From Pseudomonas chlororaphis (GTDB taxonomy: Bacteria; Pseudomonadota; Gammaproteobacteria; Pseudomonadales; Pseudomonadaceae): a stretch of 64,000 bases of DNA. Under the pieces are notes generated by a model. It was not told the DNA's origin, made no database searches, and saw only the letters and a program-made list of their open reading frames with translations. Positions 1 through 9,097 of this stretch are shown piece by piece (within the stretch, counting starts at the first letter, position 1; each line of letters starts with the position of its first letter). The stretch covers positions 186,001-250,000 of the forward strand of contig NZ_MSCT01000002.1 in the NCBI RefSeq assembly GCF_001921865.1, read 5' to 3'. The translations under genes were made by a program, and so were the position numbers.

Positions 1-1371
1 ACGACTACGATTGTGGTGCATCGCCAGGCCGCGAGAATCAGCGATCCGGTGTGGTGCCCTCAATGCAACAGCATGGGGTTTATCGCCGAAGGCAATCCAA
101 GCTTTATCGTTGAGGGCGTTGCAGTAGCGACCCACGGGCACGCAGTGCAATGCGGGTGTCCTCCTGGCAGCAACCGGTTGATCGCCACTCAAAGTACGGT
201 GATGGCAGCCGAGGAAGGTAGTGTGGTCATCGCACCTGAGTTTGCCGCAATGGCGCAGGCAGCCACACATGCTTGGGCACGGGCAATCAGTGATGGTTCT
301 TACAAGAGTGAGTTCACTCGAGATATCCCTACCCAAGGACTGACCGGGTTGACCAGTGCTGAGCCATTGTCAGCTGCGCCGACAGCGCTCCAGGAGGCCG
401 AGCCTGGCTTCCATATTGTGCAAAGCGTTATCGCCCGCTCAGAGCTTGAAGCACTCCTGTTCGAACAGCCTAATGCCGCTGTGTTGGACAAGTTCCGCAC
501 CCTGAATCCTCAACTGTCGAACTACGCGAAACCGGGGCAACTGATTGTCTTGAGTGATCCCAAGAACCATCAGTGCACCCGAGAAGAAGCGTTGCTAATG
601 GAAGCAGCCGATAAGGTGAACAGCGCTCTTGGGGCGATGAGTGATGATGAGGCCGCTTTTATGGTCCGTCATCGAGCGGAAATCGAGTCGTTCTTGACTG
701 AGGGCTCGGGGGCTATCGGTATTGGCGAGGTTATGTTTTCCAAGCATTTGGATAACTTGAAAAGCACCCTGGAACAACTGGAAAAGTTGCACCAGCAAAC
801 ATTCCGGCAACACGGTCGGTTGCAGGTCCCGGAGTTTCTTATAGAGCGAAAGCGCTTGATGTCTCAGTTGGATAACAGCCTGGGCCCGCTGGTGCGTAAA
901 GGTATAGGCATACCAGAGCATCCAAAACTGAAAAGCGCCCTGGGGATCTCCAGTCGTAGCCTGGTTCACCACTGGAGCAAAGCTGGAGCACCTGGGGGCA
1001 TTCCGGGCTATACGACCCATATCGAGGGCGTAGCCAAGGCCAGCAAATACATCAAAGCCGGGGGCTGGGTGGGGATTGGGCTTGGGGCATCTGCTTCGGC
1101 ACTGAAAGTACGAGAGGTATGTCGCATCGGCAGCGAACAGGACTGCCGCAAGGTTAGGTTTATCGAGGGCGGAAAATTTTCCGGCAGGCTTGCTGGTGGC
1201 GCTGTTGGTGGTCCGATAGGCGGTGCTGCATGTGTTGCCCTCAGTGCCACTGGTATTGGCGGCCTGCTGTGTGGCGTGGTCATGGTAGGTTTGGGCTCCG
1301 TTGCCGGTGGTGCTGTTGGCGAGAGCCTTGGAGAGGGAGTGGGAGAGAAAGTGTATGAATGGAGTGAATAG
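1..1371 (+). CDS. PAAR-domain, LysM-like putative T6SS effector (5' end outside window)
   Basis: The reading frame is open to the left edge (a GTG stands at 13), so the true start is probably just upstream. The first ~60 residues resemble a PAAR tip: ARISDPVWCPQC, then GNPSFIVEGVAVATHGH and CGCPPGSNRLIA. Residues ~135-185 (FHIVQSVIAR to LIVLSD) look like a LysM-type module. The last ~105 residues are extremely rich in Gly, Ala and Val (GGAVGGPIGGAACVAL, GSVAGGAVGESLG), a glycine-zipper region expected to insert into membranes. PAAR proteins cap the VgrG spike of type VI secretion systems and often carry toxic C-termini, so a pore-forming or membrane-disrupting effector is inferred. The next gene, 2 nt downstream, encodes a membrane protein, as expected for an immunity partner. 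No VgrG gene is visible in the window. Confidence 0.72.
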   Translation, partial: TTTIVVHRQAARISDPVWCPQCNSMGFIAEGNPSFIVEGVAVATHGHAVQCGCPPGSNRLIATQSTVMAAEEGSVVIAPEFAAMAQAATHAWARAISDGSYKSEFTRDIPTQGLTGLTSAEPLSAAPTALQEAEPGFHIVQSVIARSELEALLFEQPNAAVLDKFRTLNPQLSNYAKPGQLIVLSDPKNHQCTREEALLMEAADKVNSALGAMSDDEAAFMVRHRAEIESFLTEGSGAIGIGEVMFSKHLDNLKSTLEQLEKLHQQTFRQHGRLQVPEFLIERKRLMSQLDNSLGPLVRKGIGIPEHPKLKSALGISSRSLVHHWSKAGAPGGIPGYTTHIEGVAKASKYIKAGGWVGIGLGASASALKVREVCRIGSEQDCRKVRFIEGGKFSGRLAGGAVGGPIGGAACVALSATGIGGLLCGVVMVGLGSVAGGAVGESLGEGVGEKVYEWSE

Positions 1372-1373
1372 GG

Positions 1374-1760
1374 ATGCTTGATGCTGAAGATGTTTTTTTC
1401 ATCTTTGTGATTGCGAATTTCACCTTGGTGTTTTTGTTTATCGGAACGCAACTGTACTTCGCCTATTTTCGGATGAACGAAATACTCAGCAGCTTGAGCC
1501 ATTCAAGGGGTGTCCAGTTGCGGCTCTCTTTCATGGGGAAAGATCCATTTACCCGTTTCCTCGTGCTGATTTGCGTTGGCAGCATGCTGACGTTCTACAA
1601 ACGCTCACTGAAAGGTGGGGATCTGGATGCTGAGGATCATCAAAATTTTCCAGGTTCGTTACGCCGAATGATAAAGCTTTCGTATATGGCAGCCCTTTTC
1701 GCGGGAGTGCTGCTATTTATTCTTTGGGGACTAGGAAAGTACATGGGATGGCTGAAGTAA
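1374..1760 (+). CDS. Putative membrane immunity protein of the PAAR effector
   Basis: A 128-residue protein starting 2 nt after the effector stop. Three hydrophobic segments are visible: residues ~8-28 (FFIFVIANFTLVFLFIGT), ~60-74 (TRFLVLICVGSMLTF) and ~103-121 (AALFAGVLLFILWGLG), joined by charged loops. I do not recognise a named family. Position directly behind a glycine-zipper effector, same strand and near-overlap suggest a co-translated inner-membrane immunity protein that blocks the pore. This is inference from context; the family itself is not identified. Confidence 0.6.
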   Translation: MLDAEDVFFIFVIANFTLVFLFIGTQLYFAYFRMNEILSSLSHSRGVQLRLSFMGKDPFTRFLVLICVGSMLTFYKRSLKGGDLDAEDHQNFPGSLRRMIKLSYMAALFAGVLLFILWGLGKYMGWLK

Positions 1761-1980
1761 TCAGGCTGGCATGTAGGACTCTCGACAAGCAGCAGGCGGT
1801 GCTGGCACTAGGAGATAAAGGTATACCGGAACGGCTTGAGCGTGACAGAGAACAGTGGCCCAGAAACAACCAAGCCCGCGCATCGCTGCGAGGGCTCGGT
1901 TTGGTCTTTGCGCCTGGTGCTGGCAGATGGAGCACCCTGTGGCGCTTGTCTCTGCGCAGGCCGGGCGATTTACCCAGCCA

Positions 1981-2580
1981 CTACTGGCTCAGTTTGACCG
2001 CCAGCTGTGCCACGTACTGGCCTTGATGACGAGCGATCTCCAGTTCACGAGCATCAGGTTGGCGAGAGCCGTCACCACCGGCGATGGTAGATGCGCCATA
2101 AGGCGTGCCGCCGCCGACGCTGGACGTATCGAACAAGGCTGGCGAGCTGTAGCCGATAGGCACAATAATCATGCCGTGGTGGGCGAGGGTGGTCCAAGTG
2201 GATGCAATGGTCATCTCCTGGCCACCACCGGTACCTGTCGAGGTGAATACGCTGGCAAGTTTGCCAACCAGGCCGCCCTTGGCCCACAGCCCGCCCGTCT
2301 GGTCGAGGAAGTTGCGCATCTGGCCGGACATGTTGCCGAAGCGGGTCGGGGTACCGAGGATGATCGCGTCGTAGTCGCCCAGCTCGCCTGGAGTGGCAAT
2401 CGGAGCGATCTGATCCACTTTCCCATGGGCCGCCTTGAAGGCCTCCGGGTCCATGGTTTCTGGTACGCGTTTGATCGTCACTTCGACCCCGGGAACGCTC
2501 CGCGCGCCTTCCGACACGCTCTGGGCCATAGTCTCGATATGACCGTACATCGAATGATAAAGAACCAATACCTTAGCCAT
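1981..2580 (-). CDS. wrbA: NAD(P)H:quinone oxidoreductase WrbA
   Basis: A 199-residue flavodoxin-fold protein of normal WrbA length. It carries the N-terminal FMN phosphate-binding loop ([13 protein letters not shown]), the family segment [20 protein letters not shown], and the STGTGGGQE loop. WrbA proteins bind FMN and reduce quinones by two electrons, limiting redox cycling. The start chosen is the ATG of MAKVLVLYH at 2580, preceded by an AGAGGAAG ribosome site; an upstream in-frame extension to 2691 has no family resemblance. It lies between the effector pair and the left edge of the island, and is probably host backbone. Confidence 0.93.
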   Translation of the reverse strand: MAKVLVLYHSMYGHIETMAQSVSEGARSVPGVEVTIKRVPETMDPEAFKAAHGKVDQIAPIATPGELGDYDAIILGTPTRFGNMSGQMRNFLDQTGGLWAKGGLVGKLASVFTSTGTGGGQEMTIASTWTTLAHHGMIIVPIGYSSPALFDTSSVGGGTPYGASTIAGGDGSRQPDARELEIARHQGQYVAQLAVKLSQ

Positions 2581-2872
2581 GCGTACTTCCTCTTGAGGTG
2601 TGTTTTGAGCTGATTGATGGCCTGTTAAATAGGCAACCAGATTCGTTATCCATCCCACCGTTTCACCCTGCGTCTGCGTGAGTCGTGGCACATGATCGAT
2701 CTAATTGGTTTCTGTGAATATGAGAAAATATTGAACAGCAGGTTCGAGAAAACTGATCGTTTAAAATGACGACGGCACGAAGGTGCCCGGAGGCGTAGCA
2801 CTGGAGAGGATCTGAAAACGGAGAGGGCGCTTGGCGTACTGGTTCCGGGTTTTTACCAACCCCGGAAACGAC

Positions 2873-2898
2873 AAAGGCCAACCCGAAGGTTGGCCTTT
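2873..2898. terminator. Rho-independent terminator
   Basis: A perfect 11-bp stem, AAAGGCCAACC and GGTTGGCCTTT, around a CGAA loop. It sits next to the degenerate tRNA 3' end at 2911-2933, as the other two tRNA-end copies in the window also have a hairpin beside them. It could be the original terminator of the tRNA-Thr transcription unit. Confidence 0.75.
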
Positions 2899-2910
2899 GA
2901 CTTACTGCGT

Positions 2911-2933
2911 ATGGTGCGGCACCAGGAGTCGAA
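2911..2933 (-). repeat. Degenerate copy of the tRNA-Thr 3' end (candidate outer att site)
   Basis: ATGGTGCGGCACCAGG followed by AGTCGAAC matches the 3' end of the tRNA-Thr gene at 43610 except for one missing C (GTGCCGG reads GTGCGG here). Immediately to its right the composition turns AT-rich, where the island begins. It is interpreted as the far attachment site of the island whose P4-type integrase lies at 10.0-11.3 kb. The match is short, so it could also be a remnant of another tRNA. Confidence 0.55.
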
Positions 2934-3318
2934 CATAAAACTAACTTGTTGTTTTTGTTTAATATTTATAGATTTTCTGAAGTTTCTATCTCTAAATTTA
3001 CCCTGACATCTACAACATCTTTCTCATTTGCAGGGTGCGATGCCAACTGCGCCTTTGGTAGCTACTTGCCAGGTAGACCAAGCTTTAGCTACTGTCTGGC
3101 AAGTGGCCAGCTCCCTGGGTCATGTAACCCTTGGTAGCGGGAGGCTTGGTTAGCATGGATGCAAATGATCCGCTTAAGCGATTAAGCCAAATAATTTCAG
3201 TAACTTACACACCGATAGCTCTAATTTTATTGATCGACAACTGGTTGTTTTATGTCAGGGACTAGATGTGTCTGATATCTAATTTCGGTGCAATTTATTC
3301 TAATGCAAGGATAGGTTC
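2934..3318. other. AT-rich leader region in front of the Gabija genes
   Basis: No long gene. It contains an inverted repeat ACTTGCCAG (3064-3072) / CTGGCAAGT (3096-3104), a possible 36-codon membrane peptide (3155-3265), and the ribosome site of gajA (AAGGATAG just before 3319). The promoter of the defence genes must lie here. An ORF at 2946-3137 shows no protein-like features. Confidence 0.5.
3155..3265 (+). CDS. Possible 36-residue single-pass membrane peptide
   Basis: An ATG-initiated frame with a GGGAGG ribosome-site candidate about 10 nt upstream. The product begins MDANDPLKRLSQ and then runs into a hydrophobic stretch (YTPIALILLIDNWLFYV), which predicts one membrane helix. It ends 53 nt before gajA on the same strand. 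No family is recognised. It may be a real small gene of the defence locus or chance; the evidence is start context plus hydrophobicity only. Confidence 0.3.
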   Translation: MDANDPLKRLSQIISVTYTPIALILLIDNWLFYVRD

Positions 3319-5457
3319 ATGAAAGTAGTAAGGATCGAGGTTAATAATTTTCGATTATTGAAGAAGTTCTCTCTTGATCTTGAGAGCAATCTTTCTCTGG
3401 TGTTGGGTAAAAATAATAGCGGAAAGACTTCGCTTCTCTCTGCGTTAGAGAAATTTATAAATTCTTCTGAGAAGCATAAAATAGTTTTTGACGATTTCAA
3501 TGTCGATTTAAAAGCAGCCTTAATCAAATTGGTGAGCGGGGCTGATCCGATAGGTCCGGAGAATGCCTATATCCCCTTGGGTATAACGTTGAAGTTATAT
3601 GTTGAGTACGATGACGTCGATAATTTGTCGCCAGTAAGCCAGTTAATAATGAGCTTGGATCCTGATGATAATCATATTGTGCTTGGGTTTGAGTATCTGG
3701 TTAGTTATTCTCAGTTGACGGCGATGCGGAATGATTACAATGCTGTAAAAGAAAAATATGACAACGATTCGAGTTTGTTTCTTAAGGAAAATCAGCATAT
3801 TTATTTTGATCAAGTCAGGAAAAAAAGCTTTTCCTATAGTGATCCGGATGTGTTCACAGACTTGACTAAAGAAAACATTAGTTTGGCTGATGTTATTTCA
3901 TTCAGGTCTATCGGTGCGAAGCGGAGTGTTACGAATAAAGACAATGATAAAACCCTCTCTTCTCAGACTGCAATCATATACAAAAAGACATCTGAGAACC
4001 AAGAGCAGCAGGAGGCTGTCGAGGGCTTTAAGAAACAATTGCGCTCGACGGATAAAGAGCTGAGCGAAATATATCAGGATATGTTTTCTGGGTTGTTGGG
4101 AAAAGTTGCAAAGTTTGGCGGGTCTAGATTGTCCGAGACGCATATTAAAATTGCATCCACCCTGCAGCATCGAGAGCTGTTGGATGGAAATACAACTGTG
4201 ATGTATACCCATGACACCCATGATCTTCCCGAGCACTTTAATGGGCTTGGCTATATGAATCTAATCAGCATGATTTTTGAAATAGAAATGTTGATGAGTT
4301 CTTTTCGGAGATCTAGTAAAGAAAATCCTGCTGCGATTAATTTACTTTTTATTGAGGAGCCGGAAGCGCATACACATCCTCAGATGCAATATACTTTTAT
4401 AAAAAATATTAAGTCCCTATTAAAAGAAAGTCGGGTGAGAGAGGATGGGGTGGAGATTCATCTTCAAACGATTATCAGCACTCACTCATCTCATATAGTG
4501 GCAGAGTGTGATTTCGACGATATCAAGTACTTGAGGAAGTCTCCTCTTGCTAACAGTGTGGATGCAAAAAATCTTAAGGCGCTCAAGTCAGAGTATTCGT
4601 CCGATGATGTGGATGACAATGCCCAGGCTGAACTCTACTACAAATTCCTTAAACAGTATCTTACGTTGAATCGCGCCGAGCTATTTTTTGCCGATAAAGC
4701 AATACTTATTGAGGGTGATACTGAGAAGATTCTTCTACCAGCAATGATGAGAAAATTTGACCAAGAGGTTCCTGATGTTGGCGCTATACCTCTGCTTTCA
4801 CAGAATATTTCAATCGTGGAGGTAGGAGCACATGCTCAAATTTTTGAAAAGTTTATCCATTTCATTGGTATTAAAGCTTTAATTTTGACCGATATCGATA
4901 GCGGGATTAAAGAACTGCTTTTTGAAAAGGATGGAGTTACTCCCCAGCTATACAAAAAAGGCACTCAGAAAATAGAGACTATAAAATGTCGTCCTGATGA
5001 CCCGGCGGCAGACCATACAGCAAATGGATCGTTAATATTTTATCACGGCAAGGTTAGAGAAGATTTGGACTACTTTACCTCACTTAGTGTTGAAGGTAAG
5101 GCTTTATCCAAAGTCGGAGGCGAATGGAAGGTCGATGTCGATGGCAGTATTTTTCTAGCATATCAGACTAAAGACGACGGCTATCATGGAAGAAGCTTCG
5201 AAGATGCATTTTTTTCGATAAACAAAGCACTACTTGGAACTGACTCTGAAAAGTTTCCATCTCTAACGCCTAAGTGGTTCAACAAATATATAAATGGCGA
5301 GTGCGATGCATTTGAGTTTGCAGAGAAAGCAGTTGGCAAAAAGCCTTCGTTAGCGATTGAAGTTCTGCTTAATAGTATACCTGATGAAAAATCAGACTTC
5401 TCCAATTGGAAGACTCCTCACTATATCCAAGAGGGCTTGGAATGGTTGCGCAAATGA
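3319..5457 (+). CDS. gajA: Gabija-type GajA, OLD-family ATPase/TOPRIM endonuclease
   Basis: A 712-residue protein. An N-terminal ABC/SMC-type ATPase is shown by Walker A GKNNSGKT (30-37), the Walker B segment FIEEPEAH (about 345) and the switch histidine in STHSSH. A C-terminal TOPRIM nuclease follows: AILIEGDTEK (about 461-470, catalytic Glu) and ILTDIDSG (about 522). OLD-family nucleases nick or cut DNA. With a UvrD-like partner downstream this is the Gabija architecture, in which GajA cleaves phage DNA once nucleotide pools fall. It is longer than the best-known GajA (about 580 aa). It overlaps the next gene, so the two are translationally coupled. Low GC and A/T-ending codons mark horizontal origin. 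Confidence 0.85.
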   Translation: MKVVRIEVNNFRLLKKFSLDLESNLSLVLGKNNSGKTSLLSALEKFINSSEKHKIVFDDFNVDLKAALIKLVSGADPIGPENAYIPLGITLKLYVEYDDVDNLSPVSQLIMSLDPDDNHIVLGFEYLVSYSQLTAMRNDYNAVKEKYDNDSSLFLKENQHIYFDQVRKKSFSYSDPDVFTDLTKENISLADVISFRSIGAKRSVTNKDNDKTLSSQTAIIYKKTSENQEQQEAVEGFKKQLRSTDKELSEIYQDMFSGLLGKVAKFGGSRLSETHIKIASTLQHRELLDGNTTVMYTHDTHDLPEHFNGLGYMNLISMIFEIEMLMSSFRRSSKENPAAINLLFIEEPEAHTHPQMQYTFIKNIKSLLKESRVREDGVEIHLQTIISTHSSHIVAECDFDDIKYLRKSPLANSVDAKNLKALKSEYSSDDVDDNAQAELYYKFLKQYLTLNRAELFFADKAILIEGDTEKILLPAMMRKFDQEVPDVGAIPLLSQNISIVEVGAHAQIFEKFIHFIGIKALILTDIDSGIKELLFEKDGVTPQLYKKGTQKIETIKCRPDDPAADHTANGSLIFYHGKVREDLDYFTSLSVEGKALSKVGGEWKVDVDGSIFLAYQTKDDGYHGRSFEDAFFSINKALLGTDSEKFPSLTPKWFNKYINGECDAFEFAEKAVGKKPSLAIEVLLNSIPDEKSDFSNWKTPHYIQEGLEWLRK

Positions 5458-7367
5458 AGAACTTAGAGGAGGTTAGTGAAGAGACGAAAAAAATTCTAGA
5501 TACTATCAGTGAGGGTAAGAGTTTTTTACTGAGTGGCGGTGCAGGGAGTGGGAAAACTTATTCTTTGGTAGAGGTTATAACGAATTTGGTTACCCTCAAG
5601 CCCTTGGCACGCGTAGCGTGTATTACCTACACCAACGCGGCGGTGCGGGAGATTGAGGGCAGAGCCAGTCATCCAAATCTGCACGTTTCTACGATTCATG
5701 ACTTTCTCTGGGGAGTAATCAAGCACTTTCAAGTGGAACTAAAGGAGGTTTTGTTAACGCTGATTAATGATGACGAAATATCAGGGTTTAAAGTTTTAGA
5801 TGGCAATGGAGAGTCGGAAAAATTAGATGTAATTGAGGCGGATGTAAGGTATAAGGAATACGTCAAGTTTAGGGAGGGGGTAATTTCACATGATGAAGTT
5901 ATTGTCCTTGCTAACGAAATGTTTAAGCGATACGACAAGCTGTGCCGGATTTTGAAAGATTGTTATCCATATATTATGGTGGATGAGTATCAAGATACTC
6001 AGGCGGAAGTTGTAGATATACTTCTTACGCAGTTGACTAGAGTTGGTGATCCAAATGTTATTGGCTTTTTTGGCGATGCAATGCAGGCAATTTATGACGA
6101 AGGTATTGGTGATTTAGATTCTTACAAAGGGGAGGGGGTTGGGCAGGTTAGAGAGATAAAGAAAGAAGAAAATAGAAGAAATCCACAAAATGTAATCGAT
6201 TTGGCAAACAAGCTTAGGAATGATGGGCTTTTTCAAGTTCCCTCTAAAGATTTAAATGCTCCAAATATGACCGCTGAAGGGGGTGTAAAAAGTGGTCATA
6301 TACAATTTATATACTCTTCGAATGATGATATTAATATTGTAAAAGAATACCTGGGTTGGGAGTTTTCCGAGCCATCAGGTGCTAAGGAACTCAATCTCAC
6401 TCATAATCTCATCGCTGCCAAAGCAGGGTTTAGTGAGCTGATGAGGATTTATGATGGCGACAAGATTTTAGAGTATGTCCGTAGGGTCAAAAATTATATC
6501 AAGAAAAATGAGCCTGCTTTTAACTCTGAGGGAAAAACGTTCGGAGAAGTATTGGCCGAGTTGAAGTATAAGAAAACTGGTAAAGCCTTAAAAGACGTTG
6601 ATCCCACAGACGGCATGGCGATATATATTGCAGAGCACCAAGCCATATATGACTCTGCACTGGGTTTTCCATATAGTGAACTGGCTTCTTTATATGTTGA
6701 CAAAGACCAGCTTATAGATGATCAGAAATCTGATCGAAGTGAGTTGGGGCGTGGTGGGGGTAACAGGGATGACCTGATAAAACATTTATTTAAAATACAA
6801 AAAAATGTCCAGCTTTACTTAGATGGAAGTTTTAATGAATTTCTTCGCGTAACTGAACATGCCGTCAAATCTAAGAATGATAAAGTTAGACTGAAGGAGA
6901 GGGTTATAAATTTATCTAAAGTCGATGATAAAACAGTACAGCAAGTCATCGATGAGGCAAATGAAAGCGGCCTTGTTAGAATTGATGATCGCCTTCAATC
7001 ATTTATGGAGTCGAAACGTTATATTTATAGCCAAGTGGCCGCGCTTCCATTTTCTCAATTTCAGAAACTATTTGAATATCTTGAAGGATTTACGCCGTTC
7101 TCTACTCAACATAAAACCAAAGGTCGAGAGTTTCCTGATGTTCTAGTTGTTCTGAATAACGGTCGGTGGAATTCCTATAACTTTGATTATTTGTTCACTG
7201 ATCGCGTGGATAAAGAGAGTGTAGTGAATCGGACGCGAAAAATTCTCTATGTATGCTGTACCCGTGCAAAATCAAATTTGGCTTTATTTTATCACTCGCC
7301 GTCTGAAGCAGTTATTGAAAAAGCGAGGGCTTGGTTTGGCCATGAAAACGTAAAAAATTTAGATTAA
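5442..7367 (+). CDS. gajB: Gabija-type GajB, UvrD/Rep-like helicase
   Basis: A 641-residue superfamily 1 helicase. Walker A is GGAGSGKT (about 30-37), motif Ia lies in ITYTNAAVREI, Walker B/motif II is VDEYQDTQ (about 180), motif III is FFGDAMQAIYD, motif V is HKTKGREFPDVLVV (about 557) and motif VI is YVCCTRAKSNL. In Gabija systems GajB senses DNA ends or nucleotide status and works with GajA. The start at 5442 has AAGAGGG six nt upstream and overlaps the gajA end; an ATGA start at 5454 is the alternative. It is longer than described GajB proteins (about 490 aa), with the extra length in the central and C-terminal parts. Confidence 0.83.
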   Translation: MVAQMKNLEEVSEETKKILDTISEGKSFLLSGGAGSGKTYSLVEVITNLVTLKPLARVACITYTNAAVREIEGRASHPNLHVSTIHDFLWGVIKHFQVELKEVLLTLINDDEISGFKVLDGNGESEKLDVIEADVRYKEYVKFREGVISHDEVIVLANEMFKRYDKLCRILKDCYPYIMVDEYQDTQAEVVDILLTQLTRVGDPNVIGFFGDAMQAIYDEGIGDLDSYKGEGVGQVREIKKEENRRNPQNVIDLANKLRNDGLFQVPSKDLNAPNMTAEGGVKSGHIQFIYSSNDDINIVKEYLGWEFSEPSGAKELNLTHNLIAAKAGFSELMRIYDGDKILEYVRRVKNYIKKNEPAFNSEGKTFGEVLAELKYKKTGKALKDVDPTDGMAIYIAEHQAIYDSALGFPYSELASLYVDKDQLIDDQKSDRSELGRGGGNRDDLIKHLFKIQKNVQLYLDGSFNEFLRVTEHAVKSKNDKVRLKERVINLSKVDDKTVQQVIDEANESGLVRIDDRLQSFMESKRYIYSQVAALPFSQFQKLFEYLEGFTPFSTQHKTKGREFPDVLVVLNNGRWNSYNFDYLFTDRVDKESVVNRTRKILYVCCTRAKSNLALFYHSPSEAVIEKARAWFGHENVKNLD

Positions 7368-7488
7368 CTTTCTATGCGGAAAAGCAGTGCCTGATATTAC
7401 CTAGGAAAGCAATCTGGGTAAGTCAGGCAATGCTAATGAAATTCAAGTGCATATTTAATTGGTGGTGCTTTCAATTATTTTTTAATAT

Positions 7489-7848
7489 CTAAATACTGTA
7501 GTTATAGTATTTTCCAGTGTCGTAATCGTACAGAGAAATGTTTTTACCGTTTATGGTTCCGCTAAAATACTTTTTTGTGTCGTAGTCATAGCCATCAAAC
7601 TTTTTTCCGTTCATTTTGAGGTTTACATGTTTTGAATTGTTGTAGTCATAGAAGTCTAGTGAGCTGTTGCTACTTCCAGAAAAGAAGCTAGATGTTGTGT
7701 AGTCATATCCTTCAACTTTTCCATTTGAGATGCTAGCTGAAATATTCCTATGACATGAAGTCGAGTAATCGTAAATAGAGCTTATTCTTTTCTGATTTCC
7801 GGCAGCACCGACGACTGCAGCGACCCTAGCTCGTGTTGTTTCTTTCAT
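7489..7848 (-). CDS. Five-repeat YDY protein, unknown function
   Basis: A 119-residue protein. The tripeptide YDY recurs at residues 26, 48, 67, 87 and 107, about every 20 residues, followed by patterns such as TKKYFSGTINGK. It reads as a tandem beta-rich repeat, each unit being YDY, a polar turn, an aromatic pair, and NGK. The N-terminus (RARVAAVVGAAGNQK) is not a clear signal peptide. The ribosome site GGAG lies 8 nt before the ATG. It converges with gajB and shares its low GC, so it belongs to the island. I do not recognise a named family or function. Confidence 0.65.
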   Translation of the reverse strand: MKETTRARVAAVVGAAGNQKRISSIYDYSTSCHRNISASISNGKVEGYDYTTSSFFSGSSNSSLDFYDYNNSKHVNLKMNGKKFDGYDYDTKKYFSGTINGKNISLYDYDTGKYYNYSI

Positions 7849-8116
7849 TAGTCAAATCTCCATTTTTTACTTAGTCTCACAGTAATTAACTCTGCAGTCA
7901 GCTTATAGTAATAACGCGTGGAAGCGGCTCGATGTTGTATCTTCATGCGCAAAAACCATAGCACATGCTTTCTTTGCCACGTCCAAGGATTGTCTCGGTG
8001 CTAGCGCTCAGCGATCGCTGTTTGGATAGCCTTCGCCTGATGTAGGTGGCGTTGGCGCGTGGTATGCGATCCGGTCAGGACGCCCGCCAGGAACAGATCT
8101 ATATCGAATCCCGTGC

Positions 8117-9097
8117 TCATGCTCGACCACCAACGTAAGCGGCCACCACGACGATACGGTTGTGCCCCAGCTCATAACTGATTTGTACTCGGGCATCCTG
8201 ATCTAAGCGTCGGTCGAGTTGGTAGCAATGGCCACTGTTGATGGGGGCGGCATGCTGGGTGATTTGCTCATAGCGTCCGCACGCATAAGCTGCCCGCAAT
8301 TCGTGGAAACCTTTGAGGTGGTGCGTATGGAGGATGTCTCGTGCAGGGCGAACGATTCGTTGATGGAAATCGAGGTAGCGTTCATTCGGCGCGAGCAAGT
8401 TGCGGCTGCCGTCGGGCGATACCTGTTCGGCAAAGCTCAGTGCCTCACGAACATGATCATCTACCGTAATCCAGCGTGGCGCCGAAGCACCTGAGCGCCC
8501 CCCTTTGGTGCCATCCTGGATGTTGATCTTGCCGTAGTGTTCGGCCTCACGTTTTAGACGCGGTAGGTCGGCCAAAATGGCCTCGCGTAAGCGCATGCCG
8601 GTGGCTCGCGCCAGCTGAGCGATGGCGGCGGCGCGTGGTATCTGGTGTTCGCAGAGTACGTCGACTATCCGTTTCACATGTTCGCGGTCTTGGCCTTGCG
8701 GCACCGAGCGGCGAACACTGGTTCGCTGTATCCTCAGCGCCTTGCTCGGACTCGGCACTTTCACATATTGATCACCGCGAAGCGCCGCCATCGTTCGGTT
8801 CACGCTGGACAACCGGTTTTGTGCGGTGGCGATGTTTATAGCCCCATGTTCAACTTGCTGCTGCAGATGTCCAGCATAGTCCAATAAGATCTGCTGATTT
8901 ATCTGCCGCGCATCGTTAAACCCCGGCCCATCCTCCGACCGGCACCACCGCACAAACGCCTGCCAGCGATCACCGTGCGCCTTCACCGTGCCGTAATGCC
9001 CGCCGCCAAACAGATCACGTAGCGCCTGCGACCCGGCATAACTCAGTTGTCGGCCATAGCCAAAATTTCGTCCATCCCGTCTACCTACCAATGCCAT
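8117..9097 (-). CDS. Integrase domain-containing protein (Integrase_1 type)
   Basis: A 326-residue protein resembling the phage-integrase-like proteins (SAM-like N-terminal domain plus Integrase_1 catalytic domain) common in Pseudomonas integrative elements. The core-binding part contains HGDRWQAFVRWCRSEDGPGF. The catalytic part has a first arginine in ARATGMRLREAILADL, a lysine-bearing segment QDGTKGGRSG, FHELRAAYACGRYEQ (H-x-x-R box) and ELGHNRIVVVAAYVGG, where the late His and Tyr fall. The ATG at 9097 has GAGGAG upstream; a TTG two codons earlier is less likely. It may mobilise the island or act as an accessory recombinase. Confidence 0.75.
   Translation of the reverse strand: MALVGRRDGRNFGYGRQLSYAGSQALRDLFGGGHYGTVKAHGDRWQAFVRWCRSEDGPGFNDARQINQQILLDYAGHLQQQVEHGAINIATAQNRLSSVNRTMAALRGDQYVKVPSPSKALRIQRTSVRRSVPQGQDREHVKRIVDVLCEHQIPRAAAIAQLARATGMRLREAILADLPRLKREAEHYGKINIQDGTKGGRSGASAPRWITVDDHVREALSFAEQVSPDGSRNLLAPNERYLDFHQRIVRPARDILHTHHLKGFHELRAAYACGRYEQITQHAAPINSGHCYQLDRRLDQDARVQISYELGHNRIVVVAAYVGGRA

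Noticed and set aside
2946..3137. A 63-codon frame after the degenerate tRNA end
   Set aside because: TTG- or weak-start region with no ribosome site and Ser/Phe/Cys-rich composition; overlaps an inverted repeat.
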